Part shown: piece by piece, positions 53,045 to 63,595 of the stretch
Layout of the letters: each line of letters opens with the position of its first letter
Position numbering within the stretch: the first letter of the stretch is position 1
Assembly (NCBI RefSeq): GCF_902459465.1
Contig: NC_047081.1
Span: 5,671,883-5,735,882 of the forward strand
Reading direction: 5' to 3'
Length of the DNA: 64,000 nt
Origin: Asterias rubens
Lineage: Eukaryota > Echinodermata > Asteroidea > Forcipulatida > Asteriidae
Program-made: the position numbers and the translations under genes
Notes under the pieces: model-generated
Told to the model about the DNA's origin: nothing
Databases searched by the model: none
The model's input: only the letters and a program-made list of their open reading frames with translations

Positions 53045-53719
53045 TTAGTTGTTGGTTTTTTTATGGAGGAGGTAAACATTGAGGACATTGACCCCGACAT
53101 TAATGTGTTGTGTAAAAGCCGGCCGTGTACACACACTGTTTGGATTCTGGCCCCCCCAGCGATTGTTTGTGACCATTTGACCTACAAAACTAGATAAAGT
53201 TATTTTCGGAATTTACCATTCTTAAAAAGGTAATTTTTATTTTCAAGAGAGCCGTTTAAGTTTAACACACTGGCTGTCATGTCATTTGCCAAAAATTTGA
53301 AACCATAGACATTGGATTTTATTTAAAATTGACATTTTATGGTTTAAAAAACAAGGATTATAATATTCCGATGTAATAACTGATGAGAATTTGATAGCTT
53401 TTGAAAACTTTACCCCTTCAAAAAATAGTTGAAACGTGTTGACAAAGAAATAGGTCAAAGGTGACATTACGTGGCCCCTCGCGCAGATACATCACTGCGG
53501 TTTCAATCGCCCAAACTTGCTCTATTTGAAAACTTCTATCTCACATCATTACAGTGAAAAATAAGTAAAGTCATGTGATTGGGCTATAAAAAGCAACTTC
53601 TTCACAAAATTATGTATTTTTAATGCTGACACCGGGTGCTGTGTATCCGGAAATCAACAATGATTTTGAATGAGAATATCGTGTTATATCGATAATTTTG
53701 TAGAAAGAAAATCACAATA
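53045..53719. promoter_or_regulatory. Head-to-head interval between RNLS and AP1AR
   Basis: The 675 bp between the RNLS start (- strand) and the AP1AR start (+ strand) must hold both 5' UTRs and probably both promoters. No transposon is visible in it, which is notable in this window. No obvious CpG-rich core or TATA box stands out. Confidence 0.55.
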
Positions 53720-56700
53720 ATGGGGAACTGCCTGGAGTCTTGCTTCGGTTCAGTTCGAAAAAAGTGAGTAAATTATTGTTTCCTAAAATTTACTGTGTTT
53801 GCCCAAATCCCGGACGTGGTTTATGGAATTATGGGATGGGGCTAACTTCTAAAAGAATAAGCAAATATAAAAAAATAAATCAAAATCGATAGTAGGGCCT
53901 GTTATCATGATTATTATTCACATATTGACTGATAACGGATACGTCTATTCCCACGAGGGACTTTGAGTAACCAGAAGAGCGACCAATTTCCCGAGGCCGA
54001 AAGCCGAGGGAAATATAAGAAAGAAAATGGTAGGCCCCTCTTCTGGTCACTCACCAGGCCCCTCTTCTGGTCACTCTTCTGGTCCCCTATACCTAGGTAC
54101 CGAATTATGCCAGTCAATATGTGTTTTATAACACAGCTTTGTCTTAAAAATAAATGTCAAATTAGAACAGAAAAAGGAATTTTGTAGTTGTTGTTCACGG
54201 TTCAAGTCAAGAGAGGGCGCTGTTACCGCGGGCACTATATTCAAAGACTATTGCCCGCTCTGGTACTATTCCCGCAAAACATGCGCGCGCGATCACTAGC
54301 CTTATTAGGTCATCCCACGTGACCGTGTTTCAGCCAACCAGAATACAGAACAAGCAAGAGGTGTGTTATAATATTAATTAGTAAAGACAATAATTCAAAT
54401 CAAAGGGAACTTTGAAGCCTGCGTCAGATTGAATGCATCCACATTTACAATTACATTGCCATTTTTTTAAAAGTTAATTGCAGTTTTGCTGACTAATTTA
54501 ACTTTAACTTTAAAGTTGACAAAAAATAAAATAATGAAACTATAAAATTATTTTATAATATAGTAAATCGTAAATTTGATTAAATCATTTTCAATTTCAT
54601 ATACAGTTGCGGTAACGTAACCCTCCTCCCAACAGCCAAGGAGGGTTACGTTAATCGTTATATAAAATATTTAAACACTATATTAGGATAGGCCTGGGCG
54701 AATTATTCGAATATCCGGTTAATGGCGAATAGGCTTTCCTATTTGAACCGCGAATGCCTTTTTTTTCTTAACCGGATATCCGCATAGGGCGCGAATACCT
54801 ATTTATAAACCGGATAGTTTTGTAATTACAACCAAGTAACTGGATATTCTTTTAATATCCGAATATCCGCGGACGTCGGGCGACAACTGATAGGAATGTT
54901 TTGTCTGAATCCTTATGAAACTTCTATTAAGACAGCATAAAACAGCATAAATTAAGTATTTAACTATGCTCACCTCCGTGAAGAGTTAAAACAATGACAT
55001 TTCTGACGTAATTTGTTCAAAGATTACGAAAGTTTTCCTTCACGTAGAGTCAATCACGATCAAAAGAAAAAGCAAATTGCCATCTTTAAATTAGATCCGA
55101 TTATTTTTATGAATGAACCGAGTGACACTGTCTAAAACTAATATCAATCCGCCCATACGATCTCATTCACAAACGAACAGCGCCCTCTAGCGGCAAAAAA
55201 ATTGTTTTTAAATATTTTTTTGTAAAATTCTTTTTATAGATATTCGAATATCCGGTTAATTTCGGATAGTTGGCCAGCGGTATCTGAATATCAAAATTTC
55301 ACTATTCGCCCAGCACTACACTATATTATCAATAAGGACTTTTTAGTTAAAGATAACACTTATATTAGGCCTATTTACATTTTATAAGCTACAAAAAAGT
55401 CAGTTTGTTTGGAATTTGGTTTCGAAGGAGATTCTGCAATATTAATTGCAAGATGCCGGTTATATGATATCTTATGAACAAGTTCAAGTTGCGATAACGT
55501 AACCCTCCACCTTCGCCGTCAGCATGGAGGGTTACGTTATCGCAACTAGCAATGAACATGCGCCCACACAGTGACTGTTTTGGGGGACTTATAAGAGTCT
55601 AGTCCATATTACTTGCATCAAATAATGCTCAAACACATACTCTGTTTTTCATTTATTTCTCTGCCTTTTTTTTTTTTTCAATGAAGAGATCAATTTAATC
55701 TTTTTTTTGTTTCACAGCAAGACGAGTTACTTCACGGGAAGATATAAAGAATACAATGTTGGGATTGAGTTTGAAAGTTTAATCGAAGACGTAAGTAAAA
55801 ATCAAGAGACTGACACTGTTTATTTGTTACTATTGCAGAATCGCAAAGGTTCCTCCCTGCACAACACTGATTAAAAATGCCTTTCGTTCTGAGAATTGGT
55901 TTGTTTATTTATGTTCAAAATTGTTTTCATATTTGTTATGACTATGATATATGAAAGGAAAACCTAAACTTGTATTACTGGATTTGTATTAAGGTAGGGT
56001 CAAAGATTAGTAATTTACTCCAAAAATTAATGACCGACAAAAACAAGCTTGATGAGAAGCACTGCAGCTGTTGAGGTTACGTAAGTAAAACTTATTTTGA
56101 GAAAGGATTCCCTTTGATGGTTAGGATAACTTTCACCCGAAAATATTTGAATCTTTCTCAGAAAGTAGACAGTTATCATATGTGAGAACTGAGAATTGAT
56201 TTATTAATTTATTATCATATCGCTTTTCTTATTTTGTAATGGAATGCAATCTGATGCTAATAAAAGGAAAAACCAGCCCTAAACCTGGATATATTCCAAA
56301 GAAATTAATAAGATGTTTTTCTAATTTACCTTATTTTTGACTACTCAGGACTTGGCCCAGCAAGCTGAGACCAACATGGTAACAGATCGTGAAAGAGATC
56401 ATCTCCTGAATAAGAGATACAGCGATCTCATCAAAGACCAGAAGAGAAGGGATGCTGAAATTGAAGCTGAGGTATTTTTATTTTTTTTAATTTTTTTTAA
56501 AGAAAGATAGGTTATTCAAGTTATGAATTCTGAGATCCAATTATGTAGCACCTTATAATGGTTTACAAGGTGCTTCAGTGCATTCAGCAGCCTCTGCCAG
56601 GAACACCAGGGCCAACCCCTTTTCTCAACGCAAAGTGTTACTTGGATCTATTACATGGACTACACAACGCATGGGACCAACAGGTAAACGTCCCATCCAA

Positions 56701-59700
56701 AGGACGAAGCAATAAAGGTTAAGTGTCTTGCCTAAGGACACAAGTGTCATGACTCTAGAACCCACACTCTGCTGATCAGAAACACCAGAGCTTGATTATG
56801 GTGATCTAAGACCTCTCAGCCAAGACTCGCATCCCTTAATCTCAAAATTTGGAAGATAGAAATTAAACTAGTAGAAGTAATTACTCATAGGGGAGTTTTA
56901 TACAGTGCAAGAGGGTATTAAACAACGGTAAGTTTTAAAAATTATAATGTGTTTTGTCTAAAGAAAATTGTGTACGTTTTTTTTCCCCTAACCAGTCAGC
57001 GTTAACTTGTTAAAAAATGAATAGATGTTACAAATTGTTTTATCAATCTTTTTATCAGCTTAAAAGGCAGGAAGATAATGTTCGGTTAGAAGAAGAAGCC
57101 TACAATATAGCGAAACGAGAATCTGCGAGAGCCGCCCGCCAAACGAGGGCTCTAGAGCAGCAGAGAAGTAAACCCATAGCCAATGGCACGGCCAAATCAT
57201 CTTGGCTTGGGGACAATGAGACTGAATGGAATGTGTAAGTGCAGGCATTTAATAATAAGAATAATATTGAAGTCTTATATAGCGCACGTATCTACCAAAC
57301 AAGGTACTCAGGGTGCTGAGTATATACAAACTTTCAGAAATGAAGGTTATTGCAGTGATGAGTTCTGAGACCCAATTATTTAGCACCTTATAAGGGTTTA
57401 CAAGGTGCTTTGTTATACCTCGGTAACAAACTGTGAAGTTTGATTGGTCGAGAACCAATCATGTAATGCGCAACAAACGCATGTTACATGGCTCAGCGGG
57501 CCGGGTAACATGAAAAGTGATGTACACCGGTGTACATCACCTTGATCGTTCCCAGCGTTGGTCGATTTCGCGCTGTGTACGGATCAACTGCGGGTTCAAG
57601 GGAATTGTTTCTTGTTCGTCTGCTTATTAAACAATGAATAGTCCGACGTAATAATGTTGGAAGATGATAACAGAACTTCGAGAAGAGGAATTACAATTAT
57701 ACAAAGGTATAACAAAACAAAATTGTTGCACGTTGTGACTGGGGTCCATGGGTTTTGTACACCCTCGAGGGAAAATGGACCCCGTCACAACTTGCAGCAA
57801 TTGTATAATGGCGCATACAGCAGCCACAGCCAGGAACACCGAGCGAACCCCTTCTCATTTTACGATAAGTGCAGTGGGTTCTTTTACGCGTTACACAACA
57901 TATGGGACCAACGGTTTTACGTCCCATCCGAAGGACAAAGCAATGGTTAATAACAATAATAATAATAACAAATTCTTATATAGCGCATTTCACAATAAAC
58001 CGTATCAATGCGCTTTACATTAGTCCCCTGGTCATTGGGCCAATAAACATCCCTTTAATCTTTAATCTCCCATTAGGGAGTATACAGCCCCGAGCTGCCG
58101 TGGCGCTCAGAAAGCTTTTCATTCACAATATCAACCTCTACCCTTGCAGGTACCCATTCAAACCCCTGGGTGAAGAGAAGCAATTATAGTAAAGTATCTT
58201 GCTCAAGGACACAAGTGTCACGACCGGGATTCGAACCCACACTCCGGTGAATTAGCACCAGAACTTGAATTCGATGCTATTTACCACTCGGCCGCGACAC
58301 TCTACGTTAAGTGTCTTGCTTAAGGACACAAGTGTCATGGCTTGGGCATTTGTCACATTGGTAGTTGTCAAAGATTAGTACCCACACATTGGGCCTTTCT
58401 CAAACCTTGGCTTAGGGTCTGGCTCCAGGCTCCGTGTTCTGATGTTCGTGCAATACGCGCTGCTCCAAACTGCAAGTTAAAGGCATCCTAAGCCTGAGCT
58501 GGAGCCCAAAACGAGAATTAGAAAGGCCATGGTGTGACCCAATGTTAATACTTGTTATACCTCTGTACTGATTGTGAAGTTTGATTGGTCGAGAACCAAT
58601 CACGTGCCGTGCAACAAATGCGCATGTATCATGTCTAAAGATGCGCGCTAATGCACAGCGCGCCGGGTAACAAGAAAAGTGATGTACACTCGTGTCCATC
58701 ACCTTGATCAGTCCCACCGTTGGTCGATTTCCAGCGCTGTACGAAACACACGCCGGTTCGAGGGAACAGGTGAAGAATTGTTTCTTATTTGAGCTGTTCA
58801 TCTGCTTATTAAACCATGATTAAACTACACATTGCTCCGTCTTACATGTAATAATGTTTGAAGATGACAACAGAACTTCGAGAAGAGGAATAACAATGTT
58901 ACCAAGGTATAACAAAACAATTGTTTTACGCTGTGACTTGGGTCCATGGGTTTTGTACACCCTCGGTAGCTTCGCCACGGGTGCCATTTTCCCCCTCGGG
59001 TGTACAAAACGCCATGGATCCCGTCACAGCGTGCAACAATTGTATAATGAAATAACAAACTTGTGAAAGTTTCAGATCAATCGGTCATTGGAGTCACGAA
59101 AAAAATAGTGGGAACAAAACCGTTTTTAATCTCAAATATGTTTAAATGAATTTCTGCAAAGAGCACCATTTTCGTCCAAGTAAATCTTTATTAAGAAAAT
59201 GTGTAGCTCCCTGAAAAACACCATGCATGCAGTAATTTCATTGATGGTGCGAAAATAATGCCACTGCAAGTAGACTTAATCCATTTTTGTCTAAAGCAAC
59301 CTCTCTCACCCCACCCCTGACCGTTTTTCATTAACAGTTGTAGATTTTGACTGTCATTATCTAACCTTTGTTTTCCAAATCTCAAAACCCAAACAAGTTG
59401 AATCACGTTTTTGCCAGCTGTTTTTTTTTTCAAAATAAAAAACATGTTTGTGTTCTCTAGGTTATGGGAAAGACTCACATATAATGTTCCATCCAAAGGT
59501 TCACAAAACATGAAAGTGTGAGTTCTATGCATGCATAAATGATATGCCTTGTACTGAAAGCAATATGCATTTTCCTTGCCAGTATGATTAAAGCCCGGTT
59601 CATACTTCCTGCGAATGGGAATGCGAATGCGATGCTAATTTGACGTCACAACCCTCCTCGCAGTGATATTCGTAAGTGAATTTACCAGAGTTGAACCACT

Positions 59701-60129
59701 GCTAAATTATTCATTGCAAGTTTGTGATGTCAACATTCGCTTCGCATTCGCAGGAAGTATGAACCAGGCTTTAGAATGTTGTTTTCTTCTGGAGTATGCA
59801 TATAAGTTTGCATGTATACAAGAAGGAGATTAAAGGCACTGGACACCTTTAGTTATTGACGAAGACCAGTCTCCTTACTTGGGGTATCCCAACATATGCA
59901 TTGAATAACAAACCTGTTAATATTTTGACTCAGTTGGTCATCGGAGGTGCAAGAGAAAATTGAAAGAAAATCACCCTTATTGCACAAATTTGCATGCATC
60001 CCAATGTGATTCAATTGATTAATGTCTTTCTATATGTTTGTTTTAACATAAACAGAGCAGGAGGTGAGGATGATTTTGAAATGTTCCTTGAGTCGGTGAA
60101 GGCACGGTCTCAGACAGTCAGGGCTAATG
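53720..60129 (+). CDS. AP1AR: AP-1 complex-associated regulatory protein (gadkin/gamma-BAR), 5' part, 5 exons
   Basis: Coding segments: 53720-53763, 55718-55790, 56349-56471, 57059-57234, 60056-60129. They join in phase and give 163 residues; the last codon is split at a GTGAGT donor, so the gene goes on beyond the DIRS element and the window. Seen: MGNCLESC at the start, a myristoylation plus palmitoylation pattern; GIEFESLIED; a charged coiled-coil stretch with LLNKRYSDLIKDQKRRDAEI; RLEEEAYNIAKRESARAARQ; then GGEDDFEMFLESVKAR. The order and wording match vertebrate AP1AR. Known: AP1AR is a lipid-anchored trans-Golgi/endosome protein linking AP-1 to kinesin-1 and Arp2/3. The C-terminal half (human protein about 302 aa) is not seen. 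Introns carry a hAT MITE, two hairpins, SINEs and foldback elements. Confidence 0.87.
53920..54375. repeat. Foldback repeat in AP1AR intron 1
   Basis: Resembles 18890-19560: ACATATTGACTG at the left, GCCAGTCAATATGTGTT near 54109, then CAAGAGAGGGCGCTGTTACC and GGTGTGTTATAAT at the end. It contains a doubled CCCTCTTCTGGTCACTC. Confidence 0.6.
54613..54653. repeat. Perfect hairpin 1 (15-bp stem)
   Basis: TAACGTAACCCTCCT at 54613-54627 and its exact inverse at 54639-54653, with an 11-nt loop. Confidence 0.85.
54684..55318. mobile_element. hAT-type MITE (copy 2)
   Basis: Same family as 645-1142 in the opposite orientation, with TAGGCCTGGGCGAA and TTCGCCCAGCACTA ends. Direct repeats CACTATAT at 54676-54683 and 55319-55326 give an 8-bp target duplication. 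It lies between the two hairpins of AP1AR intron 1. Confidence 0.8.
55487..55547. repeat. Perfect hairpin 2 (23-bp stem)
   Basis: Arms 55487-55509 and 55525-55547 are exact inverses; the loop is 15 nt. The core TAACGTAACCCTCC is shared with hairpin 1, about 880 bp to the left; the loops differ. Confidence 0.9.
56530..56830 (-). repeat. Degraded tRNA-derived SINE in AP1AR intron 3
   Basis: TAGCACCTTATAATGGTTTACAAGG at the left; AAGTGTCTTGCCTAAGGACA and CACACTCTGCTGATCAGAAACACCAG near 56720-56790 mark the inverted tRNA-like head shared with 47915-48275. Confidence 0.6.
57412..57810. mobile_element. Dispersed element E, copy 1
   Basis: Starts TTGTTATACCTCGGTAAC and ends AGCAATTGTATAATGG; contains TTTGATTGGTCGAGAACCAA and a short palindrome around GGGTCCATGGGTTTTGTACA. 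The second copy is at 58551-59047. Lies in AP1AR intron 4. Confidence 0.6.
57950..58305 (-). repeat. tRNA-derived SINE in AP1AR intron 4
   Basis: The - strand reads GTGTCGCGGCCGAGTGGTAA, a variable middle, GTGGGTTCGAATCCCGGTCG (a good B box) and GTGTCCTTGAGCAAGATACT; the tail ends in an (ATT)n-type run at 57950-57970. Best-preserved copy of the family in the window. Confidence 0.8.
58551..59047. mobile_element. Dispersed element E, copy 2
   Basis: TTGTTATACCTCTGTACTG at the left, AACAATTGTATAATG at the right, with the same GAAGATGACAACAGAACTTC block and a palindrome around GGTCCATGGGTTTTGTACAC. Confidence 0.6.
59588..59775. mobile_element. Short TIR MITE
   Basis: TTAAAGCCCGGTTCATACTT at the left and the inverse AAGTATGAACCAGGCTTTA at the right; the inverted ends extend to about 28 bp with one or two mismatches. 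TA flanks both ends. No ORF. Confidence 0.75.
59833..59990. repeat. MITE family A, left end only
   Basis: TTAAAGGCACTGGACACC start, then the family word ACATATGCAT...AATAACAAACCTG; it breaks off before AP1AR exon 5 (60056). Confidence 0.65.
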
Positions 60130-60204
60130 GTGAGTTATCAAACCAACTTAAATGTAATAACTAGTTCTTATTATCTAGTTCTTATAAATAGCGCATTAAT
60201 TTTT

Positions 60205-60651
60205 AACTAAGGGAATCAATGTGTGGTGAAGAGATTTTCAACTAGTGGTTTAATCCTAACGAGGCCTGGTTCTTGATAATTTTACCTAGACTAAGTTGAG
60301 GTAAATTATCAAGAACCAGGCCTCGGCGGGTTTAAACCACTAGTTGAAAACTGATTCAACACACTTCGATTCCTTTTCGGTCAAAAACATTAACAATTTT
60401 TGGTCAAAAAGTAAAATAAATGCAAAAATTATAATTGTTCAATGATTTCTTACAACACAACACCCCTCCAGCTATGAAATGGTAAAGCCCTCCGACGCCC
60501 TCGGGTAAACAACTCCTTATAAGGGAATGCTGTGCGTGTCGCGCGTATCACGTGATGTGGCACAACTGTTTCAGTCGTTTCTCTCGACCAATAGGAATGA
60601 AGAAACTGTCTTATAAGAACAGGTGCAAGCTCGCGTGTCACGCCCATGTTT
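60205..60651. mobile_element. Foldback element family C, interrupted by the DIRS element
   Basis: The left palindrome (CAACTAGTGGTTTAATCC / GGTTTAAACCACTAGTTG, 60238-60350) and the following sequence match 19555-19999. It runs to CACGCCCATGTTT at 60639-60651 and then jumps into the DIRS terminus; the matching copy near 7715-7735 continues with CAACACTTTTTA instead. Confidence 0.7.
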
Positions 60652-60921
60652 CCCCCAAATCTAGGTGATTTGGGAGTCCGCGAAGGGACGATACTTACCT
60701 GTTAAACCTACAATTTGCATATTTCTCTTAGCCTTAGGCTTCCACGCTAGAATTTTATACCACAATAGGGCGCCCTCCATCGTCCGCCCCTGCCCACGGC
60801 CAACTCGTCCTCTTTTTCTCTAGAACTTAGTAAGGCGAGCCACTGTGGGGAAGGAGGGAGGGAGGGTTTAACAGGTAAGTATCGTCCCTTCGCGGACTCC
60901 CAAATCACCTAGATTTGGGGG
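60652..60921. repeat. DIRS terminal region with 57-bp perfect inverted repeat
   Basis: Arms 60652-60708 and 60865-60921 are exact inverses (CCCCCAAATCTAGGTGATTT at the outer end), with a 156-bp spacer. Part of the arm, TTACCTGTTAAACCTACAAT, recurs as a direct repeat at about 60694 and 60945. This fits the inverted and internal complementary ends of DIRS-type elements. Confidence 0.9.
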
Positions 60922-61150
60922 AGTCCACTTCAGGGGACTCCCTTACCTGTTAAACCTACAATTTGCATAGACTAGCCCCGAAAAATGGATGGTGGGCTTC
61001 AGAGCGAGCCTATTCAAAAAACCGCGTCTCGGGAAACCTAAAACTTAATGTCCCTTCGCGTTGTCCCATACCAAAAGGTATGAATAAAAAAAAAACTAAC
61101 AGAACTCACCAGAAAGCTTATTCTTTCTTGATCCAGAGGTAATGCCCCCA

Positions 61151-62260
61151 TCACTCCAGGGTAGAACCTTCCTTGGATGCTCCTATTGAGAGGGCTGTAC
61201 GGCCCGTCCTTCCTTCTGCTTGGAGAACATCCCGCAGGTAGCAGGATGTGAATGTTGATGGTGTTTTCCAGGCTGCTGCTTGCAAAATGTCCTGAATGGG
61301 GACACCTTTAAAGTAGGCCCATGATGTCGTCATGGCTCTGGTGTCATGGGCATTGACCCGAATGTCCGGTACCTTTGGCCAGTCTTTGATAGATGCCTGG
61401 ATAGCTGTAACTATCCACCGGGAAATGGAGTCTGCAGAGACTGCTTTGTGTGGTTTATTTGTTGAAATAAACAGTTGGGTGGTGTCTCCTCTCAAGGGTT
61501 TTGTTTGAGCCAGGTACCACTTGAGTGCTCGAACTGGGCACCACAGTTTATCTTGTGGGACCGAGGAAAAACTTTTAAGGTCCGGCACGAAAATTGGTGG
61601 AGGAAGGAAGGAAGGAGATTGATTCTTCGTTAAAAACCCCTGACGAGGCACCAGTCTTACTCCACTTGGCTCCCATCTAATGTGCCCTGGTTCAACTGAA
61701 AGGGCATGGAGCTCACTTCTTCGTCTAGCTGTGGCTGTAGCCAACAGGAAAACTGTTTTGACTGATAGGTCTAATAAGGGGGCATTCGCCAATGGTTCAT
61801 ATGGCGGTTCCGCCAGGACCTTAAGAACTTGTGCAAGATCCCAGGATGGAACCAGCTTCCTAGATGGAGGCCTTTCAACATACATCCCCCGCAGGAGCTG
61901 AGCCAGGCTAGTGTTATTGGACACAGTAGATCCATCTGCGAACCCTTTATGGACAGCCGCTATAGCTGATCTATAGCCCCGAATAGTGGATATCGTCAAA
62001 TCCTTATGAAACAGGTACATAAAGAAATCTCCAACCACTGCTAGAGGCGTTGTGCATGGATCATAAGTGTGTTCTTCGCACCACCTATGATAATGTCGTA
62101 ATCGGCTGTCGTAAGTCCTACGGGTAGACAGTCTGCGGCCTTGGGCTGCCAATGAGGCAGCGTCTGCTGAAAGGCCCGCTGATCGCAGTGATTGCTTGAC
62201 AGCATCCAAGATGTTAGGTGGAGGGACTCTACCCCTGGTTGCGGGATCAGGGACCGTGGT
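61151..62260 (-). CDS. DIRS tyrosine recombinase
   Basis: This is the C-terminal ~370 codons of a frame that stays open from the window edge. It begins around ILDAVKQSLRSAGLSADAAS, has an N-terminal SAM-like core domain (RRTYDSRLRHYHRWC), then the catalytic set: Arg in ATARRRSELHAL, His845 and Arg848 in NAHDTRAM, Trp871, and Tyr881 in SCYLRDVL (codon 61238-61240), counting from codon 63880. All catalytic residues of a tyrosine recombinase are present, so the enzyme may be intact. Known: it integrates the circular DNA intermediate without a target duplication. Its true start is uncertain, as the same frame is open upstream through the RNase H region. Confidence 0.85.
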   Translation of the reverse strand, partial: TTVPDPATRGRVPPPNILDAVKQSLRSAGLSADAASLAAQGRRLSTRRTYDSRLRHYHRWCEEHTYDPCTTPLAVVGDFFMYLFHKDLTISTIRGYRSAIAAVHKGFADGSTVSNNTSLAQLLRGMYVERPPSRKLVPSWDLAQVLKVLAEPPYEPLANAPLLDLSVKTVFLLATATARRRSELHALSVEPGHIRWEPSGVRLVPRQGFLTKNQSPSFLPPPIFVPDLKSFSSVPQDKLWCPVRALKWYLAQTKPLRGDTTQLFISTNKPHKAVSADSISRWIVTAIQASIKDWPKVPDIRVNAHDTRAMTTSWAYFKGVPIQDILQAAAWKTPSTFTSCYLRDVLQAEGRTGRTALSIGASKEGSTLE

Positions 62261-63595
62261 TGACGCAGTAGGTCTGATCGCACCGGTAGAATTATCGGCG
62301 GATTGCACAAGAGGCGAACTATTTTCTGAAACCAAGGCTGGCGTGGCCAAAATGGTGCGATGAGGATGATTCTGCACTCTTCCGCCTCGATCTTTGTCAG
62401 TACCCTTGGTAGAAGCGAGATCGGGGGAAACGCGTTTGCTAGCATGTTTTTCCAACTGATGGAAAAAGCGTCTGCTGCCCATCCCTTCGGATCCTGGTTG
62501 CGTGTACAATACACCGGTAACTGATGGTTCAGTGCCGACGCAAACAGATCGATGTGAGGACGATCCCATACTTGGAAGATCGATTGAACCACTGCCGGGT
62601 GCAGAGTCCATTCGGTTGGAAGGACCTTCCCCCGAGACAGAGCATCCGCCATGATATTCAGCTTTCCGGCTAAGTGGACCGCCGTAAGATTGATCTGTCT
62701 CGCCTGGCACCAAAGCAGAAGCTCCCATGTGTGCATGCACAACTGCGGGGAATGCGTTCGGCCCTGGCGGTTTATGTAAGAGACAACCATTGAGTTGTCC
62801 GATTTTATGAGGACCACTTCCCCTGTCACTATTCTGACAAAATGTTTCAGTGCTCGAAAAACTGCGAGCAGTTCTAGGACATTGATGTGGTATTGACTGT
62901 CCGCCTGGGACCAAGAGCCTGCTACCGATTCCATTCCAATGTGTGCCCCCCAACCTGTGTTGGAGGCATCGGTCACCAGGGTTAAGGTAGGTCGCGGTCG
63001 TGGGAAAATCAGTCCCACCACGATGTTTGTTCGCCGCGACCACCAGTCCAGGTGGGGGCAAATCATATTTGGGATTGGCACTGGCCGCTGGATATGGTGA
63101 ATACATGGTCGGTAGTATGCAAGTAGATGCAGCTGTATCGGGCGCATCCGCAACCTGCACCATGGGAGTACGTCCACCATGCTTGCCATTAGGCCCAATA
63201 GCCGAAGCCATGCCACTGCTGGGGCCACACTGGCAGTTCTGAACAGAGTGATGCAGTCCAAAAGATTGTGGACTCGATCCTCGGTAGGAAAAGCTAGTCC
63301 TCGCTGGAGGTCCAGTTTTGCTCCTAAGAAAACTGGGTGCCTTGTCGGATTTGGCTGCGATTTTTCGATGTTGATCAGAAAACCTAACTCCGAAATGATG
63401 TTTGCAGTTAGTTTGAGTGCCCAGCTTGTTTCCTCCTTTGTCTCCCCAACAATGAGCCAATCGTCCAGGTAAACAAAAATCTGTACCTGACGTCGCCAGA
63501 GGATTCCCGCTACGACTTTCACCAGCCGTGTAAACACCCTCGGGGCAGTGGAAAGGCCGAACGGTAGTGTCAGAAATTCGTAAGTCCTTTGGGTC
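62041..63595 (-). CDS. DIRS reverse transcriptase palm and RNase H (frame 2)
   Basis: Starts in frame 2 at about TYEFLTLPFGLSTAPRVFTR, has the catalytic FVYLDDWLIVG, then RNase H with TDASNTGWGAHIG, LELLAVFRALKHF, KSDNSMVVSYI and AGKLNIMADALSR. It ends at 62041, overlapping the recombinase by about 200 bp in another frame, a layout known in DIRS elements. The RT N-terminus (LNLRPLNKYV, LIDLKDAYLHVPM) lies in the other frame, so a one-base shift near 63585-63591 breaks the RT. It may be a mutation, an assembly error or a programmed shift. Confidence 0.8.

Noticed and set aside
57017..57238. Stand-alone 73-aa gene with a coiled coil
   Set aside because: It is AP1AR exon 4 (57059-57234) with flanking intron read in frame.
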